DNA of 64,000 nucleotides from Oscillospiraceae bacterium (GTDB lineage Bacteria; Bacillota; Clostridia; Oscillospirales; Ruminococcaceae). Numbering within the stretch: position 1 is the stretch's first letter; each line of letters starts with the position of its first letter. The notes beneath the pieces were generated by a model, which did no database searches, had not been told where the DNA came from, and saw only the letters and a program-made list of their open reading frames with translations. Location: positions 28,438 to 92,437 of the forward strand of contig WRAV01000003.1 of NCBI GenBank assembly GCA_009780025.1. The letters are read 5' to 3'. A program made the position numbers and the translations under genes. Below, one piece after another: positions 34,262 through 43,930 of the stretch.

Positions 34262-35011
34262 ATGGATAAAATTATGCTTCGCAATGTAGAGTTGTGGTAT
34301 AATGACTTCAAGGCGCTCAAAAATGTCTCAATGAATATACAGGCAGGGGCCATCACGGCTTTTATCGGACCCTCCGGCTGCGGCAAATCTACACTGCTCA
34401 AGAGCTTGAACCGTATGAACGACCTTGTGGAAGGCTGCAAGATTATCGGAGAATTTCTGCTGGACGGTGAGAATATTTACGGTGAGATTGACATCAATTT
34501 GCTCCGCAAACGAGTGGGTATGGTGTTCCAAAAGCCTAACCCGTTCCCCATGAGCATCTACGATAATATCGCTTACGGCCCGAGGACACACGGCATAAAG
34601 TCAAAATATAAGCTGGACGAAATTGTTGAGAAGGCTCTGCAAGATGCAGTGATTTGGGATGAAGTTAAGGACAGGCTGAAAAAGAGTGCTCTTTCACTTT
34701 CCGGCGGGCAGCAGCAGCGACTGTGCATTGCGCGGGCACTGTCAGTTGCTCCCGAGGTATTGCTTATGGATGAACCGACATCAGCGCTTGACCCGATTTC
34801 CACGTCAAAGATAGAAGATTTGGTCACTGAATTAAAAAAGCAGTATACAGTCGTGATCGTAACCCACAACATGCAGCAGGCCACGAGAATCTCTGATAAG
34901 ACTGCGTTTTTCCTGCTTGGCGAAATGGTCGAGTACGGCGAAAGTGACCGGATTTTCTCTATGCCTAAAGACAAACGCACCGAGGACTACATCACGGGGA
35001 GGTTTGGTTAA
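34262..35011 (+). CDS. pstB: phosphate ABC transporter ATPase PstB
   Basis: 249 residues, a single ABC ATPase driving PstCA. Walker [21 protein letters not shown] near 37, signature [15 protein letters not shown] near 145, Walker [14 protein letters not shown] near 163 and the switch His in VIVTHNMQQ near 197. AGAGGTATCG lies before the ATG. The stop overlaps the phoU start by one base. Confidence 0.96.
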   Translation: MDKIMLRNVELWYNDFKALKNVSMNIQAGAITAFIGPSGCGKSTLLKSLNRMNDLVEGCKIIGEFLLDGENIYGEIDINLLRKRVGMVFQKPNPFPMSIYDNIAYGPRTHGIKSKYKLDEIVEKALQDAVIWDEVKDRLKKSALSLSGGQQQRLCIARALSVAPEVLLMDEPTSALDPISTSKIEDLVTELKKQYTVVIVTHNMQQATRISDKTAFFLLGEMVEYGESDRIFSMPKDKRTEDYITGRFG

Positions 35012-35658
35012 TGCGCAGCAAATTTGAAGAGCAGCTCGCAGAACTTAACGACATGCTTGTTGAGATGGGCACGCTGATTGAAACCGCTATCGCGCTGGCA
35101 ACACAGGCGCTTAGAGAGCAAGATATAGAGCTTGCGAAAAAGGCCATTGCATATGAGCAGGAAGTTGACCAAAAAGAAAAGGACATAGAGGCGCTCTGCT
35201 TGAAATTGCTCCTGCGTCAGCAGCCGGTAGCACGGGATTTGCGCCTGATCTCTGCGGCAATGAAAATGATTACAGACATGGAGCGCATTGGCGATCAAGC
35301 TGCCGATATCGCCGAAATTACAATCATGCTTGCCGGAACACCATATATCAAAAAACTGGAACATATCCCGCTAATGGCGCAGGCCACGGTGAAAATGGTA
35401 ACAGACAGTATCGACGCTTTCGTGAAAAACGATTTAGAGCTTGCCCATGCGGTAATAAAATCTGATGATGTGGTTGACGATTTGTTCGGCAAGGTTAGAT
35501 CTGAATTGATAGCGCTTATCCACGCCGACATCACAAACGGTGAGCAGGCGCTGGATTTTTTGATGATTGCCAAATACTTTGAACGTATCGGTGACCATGC
35601 GGTGAACATCGCCGAGTGGGTTGTGTTTTCCATCACGGGCAGGAATGCAAAGGGGTAA
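35011..35658 (+). CDS. phoU: phosphate uptake regulator PhoU
   Basis: 215 residues made of two three-helix PhoU repeats, each with the metal-binding signature: EKDIEALCLKLLLRQQPVARDLR followed by MKMITDMERIGDQAADIAEI near 70-100, and DFLMIAKYFERIGDHAVNIAEWV near 185-205. PhoU lowers Pst transport and keeps the sensor kinase inactive when phosphate is plentiful. It follows pstB directly. Confidence 0.95.
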   Translation: MRSKFEEQLAELNDMLVEMGTLIETAIALATQALREQDIELAKKAIAYEQEVDQKEKDIEALCLKLLLRQQPVARDLRLISAAMKMITDMERIGDQAADIAEITIMLAGTPYIKKLEHIPLMAQATVKMVTDSIDAFVKNDLELAHAVIKSDDVVDDLFGKVRSELIALIHADITNGEQALDFLMIAKYFERIGDHAVNIAEWVVFSITGRNAKG

Positions 35659-35663
35659 CGACC

Positions 35664-36341
35664 ATGCGGAAAATCTATATTGTTGAGGATGACGAAGACA
35701 TCCGCGAGATTGTGATGTACGCACTCCGCTCTGCCGGATTTGAGGCAGCGGATTTTGAACGTGGCGAAGATTTTTTTGCAGCGCTGGACACCGGCCTGCC
35801 CGCTCTCGTTTTGCTCGATATTATGCTGCCGGGCGATGATGGGTTGTCTATACTCAAAAAGCTGCGAAATGCCTCGCAGACCAAGACACTGCCCATTATC
35901 ATGCTCACAGCAAAAGGCAGTGAGCTCGACAAAGTAAAAGGGTTGGATTTGGGCGCGGATGACTACATATCCAAGCCTTTTGGCGTCATGGAGCTAATTT
36001 CTCGTGTTAATGCTATGTTGCGAAGAAGCGGGACAACCTCCCGATCTAACGATCAAATAGAATACGGCGGCATCCTGCTCGACAATACCCGCCGCGCTGT
36101 AAGCATAAACGATGAAGGGGTAACGCTGACTTATAAAGAGTATGAGCTGCTCCATTATCTTATCCTCAACAGAGGGATGGCACTGGATAGGGAGAAAATC
36201 ATGGAAACGATTTGGGGATATGATTTTGTGGGAGAAAGCCGCACACTTGATATGCATATCCGATCGCTGCGACAAAAGCTGGGCCCGGCGGGTGGGCATA
36301 TCAAAACAATTCGCAACGTCGGTTATAAACTGGGAGAGTGA
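35664..36341 (+). CDS. phoB: PhoB/PhoP-type response regulator
   Basis: 225 residues. Receiver domain with acidic pair VEDDED, phospho-acceptor in LVLLDIMLPGDDG near residue 53, and conserved Lys in DDYISKPFG near 103. The winged-helix DNA-binding domain is of the OmpR type (LTYKEYELLHYLILNRG, TLDMHIRSLRQKLG). The track start is 16 codons too early; ATG at 35664 follows AAAGGGGTAACGACC. Expected to bind the repeats upstream of pstS. Its stop overlaps the kinase start. Confidence 0.93.
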   Translation: MRKIYIVEDDEDIREIVMYALRSAGFEAADFERGEDFFAALDTGLPALVLLDIMLPGDDGLSILKKLRNASQTKTLPIIMLTAKGSELDKVKGLDLGADDYISKPFGVMELISRVNAMLRRSGTTSRSNDQIEYGGILLDNTRRAVSINDEGVTLTYKEYELLHYLILNRGMALDREKIMETIWGYDFVGESRTLDMHIRSLRQKLGPAGGHIKTIRNVGYKLGE

Positions 36342-38011
36342 GCCGCTTGAAAAAACGCATTTACATTAGCTTTTTTGCTCTTGTTTTGCTATGTGCGTTG
36401 CTGCTGTCGGCATCGGTCAGCGGCATTATTTATAACGCGATAAGAAATAGAGAAATGGACGCTATCAGAGACAGGGCGAACCTCGCCGCCAACCTTTTGA
36501 ACAATTCCGTGCGGGCTGAGGGTTTTTCCGATTTTAACAGCCATGACTCCGATGCCGCGCGAATCACTATTATTGCACCGGATGGCACAGTGTTGCTCGA
36601 CAACAAGGCGCCTGCTGTGTTTCTCGAAGATCACAGCGACAGAGATGAGTTTAGGCAAGCTATGCGAACCGGGCGCGGCGAAGCGATACGCTATTCCGTC
36701 ACATTGGGCGCGGAAACTTATTACTATGCAATACGGCTTGACGACGGCAATATACTGCGCGTTTCAAAAACAATGGATCGCATATCCGGGGTATTTACCG
36801 CTGTGCTTCCCACTATTGTTGGTGTGGCAGCGCTCATCCTACTGTTGTCAATTGTAGTTGCACGCAGGCTTGTAAAAAACATCATTGACCCGTTAAACAA
36901 TATCAATTTTGATAGTGATGATACAAATGTATATGATGAACTCTTGCCCTATGTGAAAAAGATCGACCAGCAAAAAAGTGAGATCGCAAGTCAAATCGTA
37001 ATGCTAAAAAATCGTGCCGATACCATTGAGACAATAACCGGCAACATGAAAGAGGGGCTTATCTTAATTGACAAAGCCGGTATCGTTCTGGTTGCCAACA
37101 AAAGCGCATCGACTGCTTTTGCCCAAAAAGATATGCCTGGGAAAAGCATTCGGCATGTCTGCCGCGATATAGATTTTTCTAGCGGAGTAAAAGAATGTTT
37201 GTCCGGTGTAAACTCTGAGATTGTGTTTGTGCGTGGGGATAAAGTATACAGCGTATATTTCAGCTCTGTATACGATGGCGGGGAGCTCAATGGCGGTGTG
37301 ATTTTTTTGCACGACATTTCAGAAAAGCATGAAGCGGAAAAGCAGCGTAGGGAGTTTTCGGCAAATGTATCCCATGAACTTAAAACGCCACTGACTACGA
37401 TTTCTGCACTAAGTGAGATGATTGAAAACGGTATGGCCAAAGAAGGCGATATAAAAGTATTCGCCGGAAAAATAACCCTGCAGTCACAGCGGCTTATAAA
37501 CATTATAGAGGACATTATCAAACTTTCCGAATTTGACGAGGACAAAATATTTGCGCAGTTCACAGAGTTCGATTTATATGATTTGGCGCTATCCGTGGTG
37601 GAAATTTTGCGCGAAAAAGCGGATGAAAAGCATATAGCCATAGAGATAATCGGTGAGCACTTTCCGATGACAGCTAACAAGCAAATGATTGACGAGCTTT
37701 TGTATAACCTGATTGATAACGCAATAAAATACAATATGGATAACGGCTCTGTCACGATTATGCTGTCAAAAGAAAATGAGCTTCTTAAAATCGCTGTAGC
37801 TGATACTGGTATAGGAATTTCGCCAGAAGATCAAAGTCATGTGTTTGAAAGGTTTTATCGGGCGGACAAATCCCGTTCAAAGAAAACAGGTGGCACAGGG
37901 CTTGGCTTGTCTATCGTTAAGCATATCGTAGGACATCACGGCGGCAAAGTTGCGCTTACAAGCGATTCAAATATGGGCACAACGGTGGAATGTTGGTTTG
38001 TGGGTGGGTAG
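36338..38011 (+). CDS. phoR: PhoR-type sensor histidine kinase
   Basis: 557 residues. Membrane segments near 8-30 and 152-174 enclose an extracellular sensor region of about 120 residues. A PAS-like part follows near 225-325 (ITGNMKEGLILIDKAGIVLV). The phosphorylated His is in FSANVSHELKTPLTT near 350, then the N box NLIDNAIKYN, DTGIGISPED and GGTGLGLSIVKHI of the ATPase. It begins with GTG inside the last codons of the regulator. Together they control the pst genes. Confidence 0.92.
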   Translation: MSRLKKRIYISFFALVLLCALLLSASVSGIIYNAIRNREMDAIRDRANLAANLLNNSVRAEGFSDFNSHDSDAARITIIAPDGTVLLDNKAPAVFLEDHSDRDEFRQAMRTGRGEAIRYSVTLGAETYYYAIRLDDGNILRVSKTMDRISGVFTAVLPTIVGVAALILLLSIVVARRLVKNIIDPLNNINFDSDDTNVYDELLPYVKKIDQQKSEIASQIVMLKNRADTIETITGNMKEGLILIDKAGIVLVANKSASTAFAQKDMPGKSIRHVCRDIDFSSGVKECLSGVNSEIVFVRGDKVYSVYFSSVYDGGELNGGVIFLHDISEKHEAEKQRREFSANVSHELKTPLTTISALSEMIENGMAKEGDIKVFAGKITLQSQRLINIIEDIIKLSEFDEDKIFAQFTEFDLYDLALSVVEILREKADEKHIAIEIIGEHFPMTANKQMIDELLYNLIDNAIKYNMDNGSVTIMLSKENELLKIAVADTGIGISPEDQSHVFERFYRADKSRSKKTGGTGLGLSIVKHIVGHHGGKVALTSDSNMGTTVECWFVGG

Positions 38012-38137
38012 TATGTAGTATGGGGTATTACCTAGAAACACCTTGGTTGGGCAGTATGCCAACCGCTTCTCTCGCGAAAATTATACTACGCAGTCTGTTT
38101 TCTATTATTGCGACCAAAGAATTTGTGCAACTTCCAC

Positions 38138-38166
38138 TTTAAAACAAGATAATGCTGTGGTATAAT
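38138..38166 (+). promoter_or_regulatory. promoter of the dehydrogenase at 38283
   Basis: TTTAAA, 17-base spacer, TATAAT, leaving an untranslated leader of about 110 bases with no recognised structure. Confidence 0.5.
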
Positions 38167-38282
38167 GTTCTCAGAAGGACGCAAACATTATACGGTGCGC
38201 AACGCCTCGCCTCTAAAGCGGCAGCTGGCTTTTTGGCGGACATTAGCAACCATAAAATTAGATTAGCGAGGAGAGCATAATT

Positions 38283-39167
38283 GTGGAGAGAATAGGCTTT
38301 ATTGGGCTAGGAATTATGGGCGTCCCCATGGCTGGGCATATAATGGGGGCGGGCTACTCCCTCAGTGTTTTTAATAGAACAAAAGCAAAGGCAAGCGGGC
38401 TTGCAGATAAAGGCGCAGCAGTGCTGGACACCCCGGCGGAAGTTGCCAAAGCAAGCGATATTATTATTGTCATGGTAAGCGATACCCCTGACGTGGAGCA
38501 GGTTCTTTTTGGCGAGGGCGGCGTGCATGACGCCCTAGAGCCAGGCAAAGTGGTTATTGATATGAGCACGATATCTGCGGAGGCTACCCGGAGCTTTTAC
38601 GCTAAAATCGCGGGAAAAGGCGCCTCCCTGCTTGATGCCCCCGTAAGCGGAGGAGAAATAGGTGCGATAAACGCTGCCCTCACAATTATGGTAGGCGGCG
38701 ACGAGGCTGTGTTTAACAGGTGCACTCCGCTCCTGAATACGATGGGCAAGACCGTTACTTATATGGGTCCGTCAGGGGCCGGACAAGCCTGCAAGATGTG
38801 CAATCAGGTATTGCTTATAGGTTCCTTGATGGGAATCTGCGAGGGTTTCTTGCTTGCCTCAAAAGAAGGACTGGACATTAATCGTTTTATTGACGTTGTA
38901 AGTGGAGGCGCCGCGGCGTCGGCTCAACTTAAAATCTGTGGCGAAAAGATCGCGAGAAGGGATTTCTCCCCTGGCTTCCTAATGGATCTTTTAGCCAAGG
39001 ATTTAGAGATTGTGCATCAAGCTCAAAGGGCAAACAAGCTCTTTTCTCCAGTTACCGCTCTGGGCACCCAGATTGTAAAATCTGTTCAGGCCCAGGATGG
39101 CGGCGGAAGGCTGGGCACCCAAGCGATGATGCTATCTTTTGAAAAGCTGTCCAGCCACGAGATATAA
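38283..39167 (+). CDS. 3-hydroxyisobutyrate dehydrogenase-family reductase
   Basis: 294 residues. N-terminal NAD(P) fold with IGFIGLGIMGVPMAGHIM at residues 4-21 and a substrate-binding stretch LLDAPVSGGEIGAINAALT near 118; the catalytic Lys is expected in GAGQACKMCNQVL near 165. Family members reduce tartronate semialdehyde or related short acids. Being next to hexuronate genes, a role in sugar-acid breakdown (GarR-like) is reasonable but not proven. GTG start after GAGGAGAGC. A strong terminator follows, so it is its own unit. Confidence 0.85.
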   Translation: MERIGFIGLGIMGVPMAGHIMGAGYSLSVFNRTKAKASGLADKGAAVLDTPAEVAKASDIIIVMVSDTPDVEQVLFGEGGVHDALEPGKVVIDMSTISAEATRSFYAKIAGKGASLLDAPVSGGEIGAINAALTIMVGGDEAVFNRCTPLLNTMGKTVTYMGPSGAGQACKMCNQVLLIGSLMGICEGFLLASKEGLDINRFIDVVSGGAAASAQLKICGEKIARRDFSPGFLMDLLAKDLEIVHQAQRANKLFSPVTALGTQIVKSVQAQDGGGRLGTQAMMLSFEKLSSHEI

Positions 39168-39214
39168 GGCGGCTAGACATACATAAACAGGAGTGAACAC
39201 TCGCTCAAATCATT

Positions 39215-39271
39215 TAACCCGAGCTTATCCCGGCAGGTTTTGCCGTCAGGATAAGCTCGGGTTTATTTTTC
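39215..39271 (+). terminator. terminator with nested hairpin
   Basis: AACCCGAGCTTATCC / GGATAAGCTCGGGTT enclosing CGGCA...TGCCG, followed by TATTTTT. Confidence 0.85.
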
Positions 39272-39287
39272 GTTCAAATAGAAATGA

Positions 39288-39452
39288 TGGAAGCGCTTAC
39301 ATTTTTGAGCGTCGTCATTATATCCAATTACCCGGACTTATATATGTGATCATACCCAAATACACACGCTTACATGATGTTTTTTTGATAAAACTATTGT
39401 CTTTTACAATCGGGCATGATAAAATTGACAAAAATCAGTGTAAGAGGTTACA
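39288..39452 (+). promoter_or_regulatory. three operator-like sites upstream of the LacI-type gene
   Basis: TGGAAGCGCTTACA (39288), TACACACGCTTACA (39361) and TGTAAGAGGTTACA (39439) share a common 14-base plan and are spaced 73 and 78 bases, near whole helical turns. The first also fits the CcpA cre pattern. The third lies just after the predicted transcript start, as expected for self-repression. Confidence 0.45.
39397..39425 (+). promoter_or_regulatory. promoter of the LacI-type regulator
   Basis: TTGTCT, 17-base spacer, TAAAAT, about 52 bases before the TTG start. Confidence 0.45.
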
Positions 39453-39477
39453 TTGCCTTGAAGCGAGGTGGAGAGCT

Positions 39478-40449
39478 TTGAATATTTACGATATTGCGCA
39501 GGCTGCGGGTGTTTCGACCGCCACGGTCAGCCGGGTGCTCAGCGGCAGCGATAAAGTTAGCCCCCAAACCCGCGAAAAGGTACAAAGCATAATCGATAAA
39601 AATGGATTCGTCCCAAATGCTTTTGCTCAAGGGTTGGGGCTGGGGAGCATCAAGTTGATCGGCCTGCTCTGCACCGATGTGTCCGACGCTTTTTTTGCCA
39701 AGGCGGTGTCAAGCATAGAACAGCAGCTCAGACAATACGACTTAGCGGCGGTGCTGTGCTGTACGGGAGAAGAGCTTTCTGGCAAAAAGCAGAGCCTGGA
39801 ACTTTTGCTCAGCAAGAAAGTGGATGCGATAATTTTGATTGGCTCTCCCATGGGGGCGGGCAACGAGAACTCCCATCTTGTGGAGGCGGCCAAACAGTGC
39901 CCTTTGATTGGCCTCAACCTACACCTGGATATACCGGGATTCTACGGCGTGCTTAGCGACCAAGAGCAGGCCATGCGCGAGAACGTTGCCCACCTGCAAA
40001 AAGCCGGGTGCAATAAGATTGCCTACTTTTACGACGGCGACTCTCCCGCAAATCAGGCAAAGCTTGTTGGGTACCGCAAGGCGGCCAAGGACTTTGACGA
40101 GCGTTTGCTTGTCCAAACAAAAAAAGATTTAGACGCGGCGATGGAAGCTGCCGACAGCCTGTTCGACGACTGCCCGTTTGACGGTATCTTGGCCTCCGAG
40201 GATATTCTGGCTATCGGGGCTTACAAGGCTATGGCCGCACGCGGGCTAAGCCTGCCCACAATTGGATTCAACAACTCCGTTGTCGCGCGGTGTGCCACGC
40301 CGTCCCTCACCAGTATGGAGAACATGCTGGACAGCCTGTGTACAATTGCGGTTACCCAGCTGGTGGATGTGCTGAACGGCAAAAATGTTCCTCGGAAAAT
40401 ATCCATTGCCTGCCACTTGGTAGAGCGGGAAACTTTTCGGCTTACTTAG
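39478..40449 (+). CDS. LacI-family transcription regulator
   Basis: 323 residues. The helix-turn-helix is at the very start (NIYDIAQAAGVSTATVSRVL, then SGSDKVSPQTREKV), followed by the periplasmic-binding-like sensor domain (IKLIGLLCTDVSDAFFAKAV; TIGFNNSVVARCATPSLTS). The track start is 95 codons too early; TTG at 39478 has GAGGTGGAGAG right before it. It heads the uxuA-uxuB genes and probably represses hexuronate genes until a pathway intermediate binds. The ligand is not visible from sequence. Confidence 0.9.
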   Translation: MNIYDIAQAAGVSTATVSRVLSGSDKVSPQTREKVQSIIDKNGFVPNAFAQGLGLGSIKLIGLLCTDVSDAFFAKAVSSIEQQLRQYDLAAVLCCTGEELSGKKQSLELLLSKKVDAIILIGSPMGAGNENSHLVEAAKQCPLIGLNLHLDIPGFYGVLSDQEQAMRENVAHLQKAGCNKIAYFYDGDSPANQAKLVGYRKAAKDFDERLLVQTKKDLDAAMEAADSLFDDCPFDGILASEDILAIGAYKAMAARGLSLPTIGFNNSVVARCATPSLTSMENMLDSLCTIAVTQLVDVLNGKNVPRKISIACHLVERETFRLT

Positions 40450-40509
40450 AACCTGTGTTCATAGCTCACAGCCCCGCCCCGGCACTGCTCACTTATTAAC
40501 ACAGGTTCT
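40448..40509. repeat. 62-bp hairpin with 12-bp arms
   Basis: AGAACCTGTGTT / AACACAGGTTCT with a 38-base loop. It overlaps the stop codon of the regulator and lies before uxuA. There is no U-run, so it may be a small inverted-repeat remnant rather than a terminator. Confidence 0.5.
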
Positions 40510-40541
40510 TAACTTGCATTTAATTCGAGGAGGTCGCGCCA

Positions 40542-41615
40542 ATGAAAATGGGATTCCGGTGGTTCGGAGAGGGAAACGACACCATAAAGCTGTCGGACAT
40601 CAAGCAAATTCCGGGCGTTACAAGCATCGTATGGTCGCTGCACCATAAGCTGCCCGGCGAAATTTGGGAGGAAGCTGAGATCGCCAGGGTTCAAAAGCAA
40701 CTCGAGCCATACGGGTTTGACATGGATGTGGTGGAGTCGGTCAATATTCACGACGACATAAAGACCGCCGGGCCCGGCAGAGACCGGTATATCGCAAACT
40801 ACATACAGACTATCGAAAACCTCAGCAAGTTCGGTGTCAAGGTAATCTGCTATAATTTCATGCCGATCTTCGATTGGACGCGAACTAACCTCTTCTTCCC
40901 GCTCGAAGACGGCTCGACCGCTATGTACTACGAAAACGCGATAATTCAAGATGACCCCAAGCAGATGGCCGAGTATATTCTGAGCAAGCAACGAGACGGC
41001 ATGACCTTTCCAGGCTGGGAGCCGGAGCGGATGGCCCGTCTTGACGAACTCTTTGCGGCGTACAAAAATGTGAGCAAAGAGCAGCTCTGGGAAAACCTAA
41101 TATACTTCCTGGAGGCGCTAATGCCCGTCTGCCGCGAGCACAGCATAAAAATGGCCATTCACCCCGACGATCCGCCGTGGGACATATTCGAACTGCCCCG
41201 CCTGATTATCGACGAAGCGGCCATAGACAGGCTGCTAACCACAGTGGATGATCCCCACAATTGCCTGACCCTTTGCTCGGGCAGCTTCAGCGCAAACCCG
41301 GACAACAACGTGGCGGACATGGTGCGCAAACATTGCGATCGCATTGCCTTTGCGCACATACGCAATGTTAGGCATTATCCAAACGGCGACTTTGCGGAGG
41401 TTTCCCACCGTGACCGCGACGGCCACAGTGGGATTCTGGACATCGTCAAAGCTTACCACGACTGCGGGTTTGAGGGCTATATCCGCCCCGACCACGGGAG
41501 ACATATCTGGGACGAAAAGTGCAGACCGGGCTACGGACTCTATGACCGTGCCCTTGGAATCATGTACATGCTGGGCATTTGGGATATGCTTGACAAACTT
41601 GCGGAAAAGCGGTGA
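40542..41615 (+). CDS. uxuA: mannonate dehydratase
   Basis: Dehydrates D-mannonate to 2-keto-3-deoxygluconate in glucuronate breakdown. The 357-residue protein has MGFRWFGEGNDTIKLSDIKQ at its start, IPGVTSIVWSLHHKLPGEIW, VKVICYNFMPIFDWTRT near 103, MAIHPDDPPWD near 205 and YIRPDHGRHIWDE near 308, all typical. AGGAGG precedes the ATG. It is followed six bases later by uxuB. Confidence 0.95.
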   Translation: MKMGFRWFGEGNDTIKLSDIKQIPGVTSIVWSLHHKLPGEIWEEAEIARVQKQLEPYGFDMDVVESVNIHDDIKTAGPGRDRYIANYIQTIENLSKFGVKVICYNFMPIFDWTRTNLFFPLEDGSTAMYYENAIIQDDPKQMAEYILSKQRDGMTFPGWEPERMARLDELFAAYKNVSKEQLWENLIYFLEALMPVCREHSIKMAIHPDDPPWDIFELPRLIIDEAAIDRLLTTVDDPHNCLTLCSGSFSANPDNNVADMVRKHCDRIAFAHIRNVRHYPNGDFAEVSHRDRDGHSGILDIVKAYHDCGFEGYIRPDHGRHIWDEKCRPGYGLYDRALGIMYMLGIWDMLDKLAEKR

Positions 41616-41621
41616 GGCGCT

Positions 41622-43211
41622 ATGAAACTAACGGATATTCTAAAGCTCGGATTTGACCCGGCTCCCTGGGAAGAAAAGGGCTACCTGCTTCCAAAGTTTG
41701 ATGTGCAGTCTGTGCGGGAGAAAACCTACCGCGAGCCGACTTGGGTACACTTTGGCGCCGGCAATATCTTCCGTGCGTTTCCAGCTGCGCTCCTGCAAAA
41801 AGTCCTGGACGAGGGCGGGTACGACCGCGGCGTAATTGTTGTTGGTGGCCACGACACGCAGGCAATAGAGCGCGGCTACCGCGAATATGACAACCTGAGC
41901 CTTTTGGTCGAGTTAAAATCAGACGGCAGCGTAGAAAAGCGCGTCATCGCCTCCGTAACCGAGAGCCTTCGGGCAGACAGACAATTCGCGGAGGATACAG
42001 TCCGCCTTGCGAGTATATTCGAGAATGCCAGCCTGCAGATGGTCAGCTTTACAATCACCGAGAAGGGCTACGCCTCCCCAGAAGACGACCTTGCGCGCGG
42101 CCTCGCCCCCGAGCGCCCAATGGGAAAAGTCGCGGCCCTGCTTCTAAAGCGCTTCCTGGCCGGTGCTCATCCAATAACCCTGCAAAGCATGGACAACTGC
42201 GCCCGCAACGGCGACGTTGTGCGGGCCGCTATCTGCGCCTACGCGAGCGCGTGGTGTAAAGCCGGTCTGGCTCCCGACGCATTTTTGATATACTTACAGG
42301 ATGAAAAGCGTGTAGCCTGCCCCTGGAGCATGATCGACAAAATCACCCCTCGCCCGGACGAAGAAGTGCAAAAGATGCTCCATGCGGATGGTTTTCTGGA
42401 CGCCGAAATTGCTACAACAGAAAAAGGCACCCTCGCGAGCGCCTTCGTAAACGCCGAAGAAGTCGGCTACCTTGTTATGGAAGACAGTTACGCAAACGGC
42501 AGACCGCCACTCGAGCTTGGCGGGGCCATCTACGCAGGGCGCGACACTGTGGACTTAGTCGAAAAGATGAAGGTGGGTGCCTGTCTGAATCCGCTGCACA
42601 CCGCTATGTCGCTCTTCGGCTGCCTTTTGGGCTACACCCGCATCTCGGAGGAGATGAAGGACCCGGATATAGTGGACTTCATAACCAAGCTAGCCCACCG
42701 GGAGGCTCTGCCCATCATTAAGAACCCCGGTGTAATCTCGCCCGAGGAGTTCCTGGAAACAGTGCTGACAAAGCGTTTCCCCAACCCGTTCCTGCCGGAC
42801 GCGCCTCAACGCATCGCCACGGACACCTCGCAAAAGCTGCCAATCCGCTTCGGCGAAACCATTAAAGCATATTTAGAGCGCGGCATGGATGTGAAGGCGC
42901 TTACCCTGATTCCGCTCACATTTGCGGTGTATGCACGCTACCTCAGAGGAATCGACGATAGGGGAGTGCCATTTACCCCGTCCCCAGACCCCAAGCTCGA
43001 AGAGCTTTCGACCATTGTGGCGAGCTTCGAGGTCAGGGTCGGCCCGCAGGATATGAGTCCCTTACGGAGGCTGTTTAGCCGCAACGACGTATTCGGTGTA
43101 GACCTATACGAAGTCGGCTTGGGCGAAAAGATCGAAGGCATGGTAGCCGAGCTCTACAGTGGTCCGGGCGCTGTGAGAGAGACACTGCGCAAGTATGTAC
43201 AGCAGATGTGA
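41622..43211 (+). CDS. uxuB: fructuronate reductase (mannitol dehydrogenase family)
   Basis: 529 residues. A long-chain dehydrogenase with VHFGAGNIFRAFPAALLQKV near 42 and the family Lys and Asn in the region LNPLHTAMSLFGCLLGYTR near 325. It reduces D-fructuronate to D-mannonate with NADH, just before UxuA. Genomic pairing with uxuA supports fructuronate over mannitol or tagaturonate as substrate, although UxaB (tagaturonate) is related. It is convergent with the gene at 43227. Confidence 0.9.
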   Translation: MKLTDILKLGFDPAPWEEKGYLLPKFDVQSVREKTYREPTWVHFGAGNIFRAFPAALLQKVLDEGGYDRGVIVVGGHDTQAIERGYREYDNLSLLVELKSDGSVEKRVIASVTESLRADRQFAEDTVRLASIFENASLQMVSFTITEKGYASPEDDLARGLAPERPMGKVAALLLKRFLAGAHPITLQSMDNCARNGDVVRAAICAYASAWCKAGLAPDAFLIYLQDEKRVACPWSMIDKITPRPDEEVQKMLHADGFLDAEIATTEKGTLASAFVNAEEVGYLVMEDSYANGRPPLELGGAIYAGRDTVDLVEKMKVGACLNPLHTAMSLFGCLLGYTRISEEMKDPDIVDFITKLAHREALPIIKNPGVISPEEFLETVLTKRFPNPFLPDAPQRIATDTSQKLPIRFGETIKAYLERGMDVKALTLIPLTFAVYARYLRGIDDRGVPFTPSPDPKLEELSTIVASFEVRVGPQDMSPLRRLFSRNDVFGVDLYEVGLGEKIEGMVAELYSGPGAVRETLRKYVQQM

Positions 43212-43226
43212 CAACTAGAGGCAGGC

Positions 43227-43772
43227 CTACCTTTTCTTGCGCCGATCGTGCAACTTTTCAGGCGGCAGCATTTTGGTGAGCATCTCCCAAAGGGCGTCCG
43301 TTCCCTCCAGTGCTTGCCCGTCGGGTAGCAGGAAGGCCTTGTTTGGCAACACGTACAGATAAACGCATCCGTCCACGCGGTAGACGCCGTAAAGGTTGTC
43401 CCACTCGTAGCGCAAAGGCTCGTCCCCGCCGCCGTGGTTGGTGACTTCGATCCCGTTTGGCTCTTGCGCAAAACAGAGCGAATACACAGTCTTGGGGTGC
43501 TCCAAATCATAGGCTTTTATCTGCATCTTTATCGAACGAAAAAATCCCCACACCTGAGACACCGGGATTACCAATCCAATAAAAAGCACCATACTGCCCA
43601 GCACTCTCTGGTCAAGAGGCGCGAAGAACACCCACGCAAGCGCCGACATGCCGACAGCGAAGCCGGCCGGCAAGAGCAAGCCGCGCTTCCTCACAAGATT
43701 ATCGAACACGGTAAACCGATGAAAGATTTTCGCGTCCACAACTACGTTTACCGTCACTGATTGGCTGTTCAT
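43227..43772 (-). CDS. YcxB-like membrane protein
   Basis: 181 residues. Two membrane segments close together (GLLLPAGFAVGMSALAWVFF and VLGSMVLFIGLVIPVSQVWGF) sit between a short N-terminus and a cytoplasmic part of about 100 residues. The C-terminal part (YEWDNLYGVYRVDGCVYLYV then LPNKAFLLP) resembles the YcxB-like C-terminal domain of Firmicutes. Function unknown. It is the only minus-strand gene inside the hexuronate block, so it probably is not part of that pathway. Confidence 0.65.
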   Translation of the reverse strand: MNSQSVTVNVVVDAKIFHRFTVFDNLVRKRGLLLPAGFAVGMSALAWVFFAPLDQRVLGSMVLFIGLVIPVSQVWGFFRSIKMQIKAYDLEHPKTVYSLCFAQEPNGIEVTNHGGGDEPLRYEWDNLYGVYRVDGCVYLYVLPNKAFLLPDGQALEGTDALWEMLTKMLPPEKLHDRRKKR

Positions 43773-43930
43773 TTACCGCACCCCGTTCTCCTAATTCCTT
43801 GTTTATGTTTTGCTATAATAACATAAATCGGCCCCAATTGTAACTATCTATGTTAAATTAAGAGCCGTTTAATCCAAGCTAGTGTACAGCCGGCTCTTGA
43901 TTATATTAAAGTGAAAAAGGAGTTCTAGTA

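Noticed and set aside
40448-40509. Terminator of the LacI-type gene
   Set aside because: The stem is good, but the 38-base loop and absence of a U-run make termination doubtful; listed as an inverted repeat.
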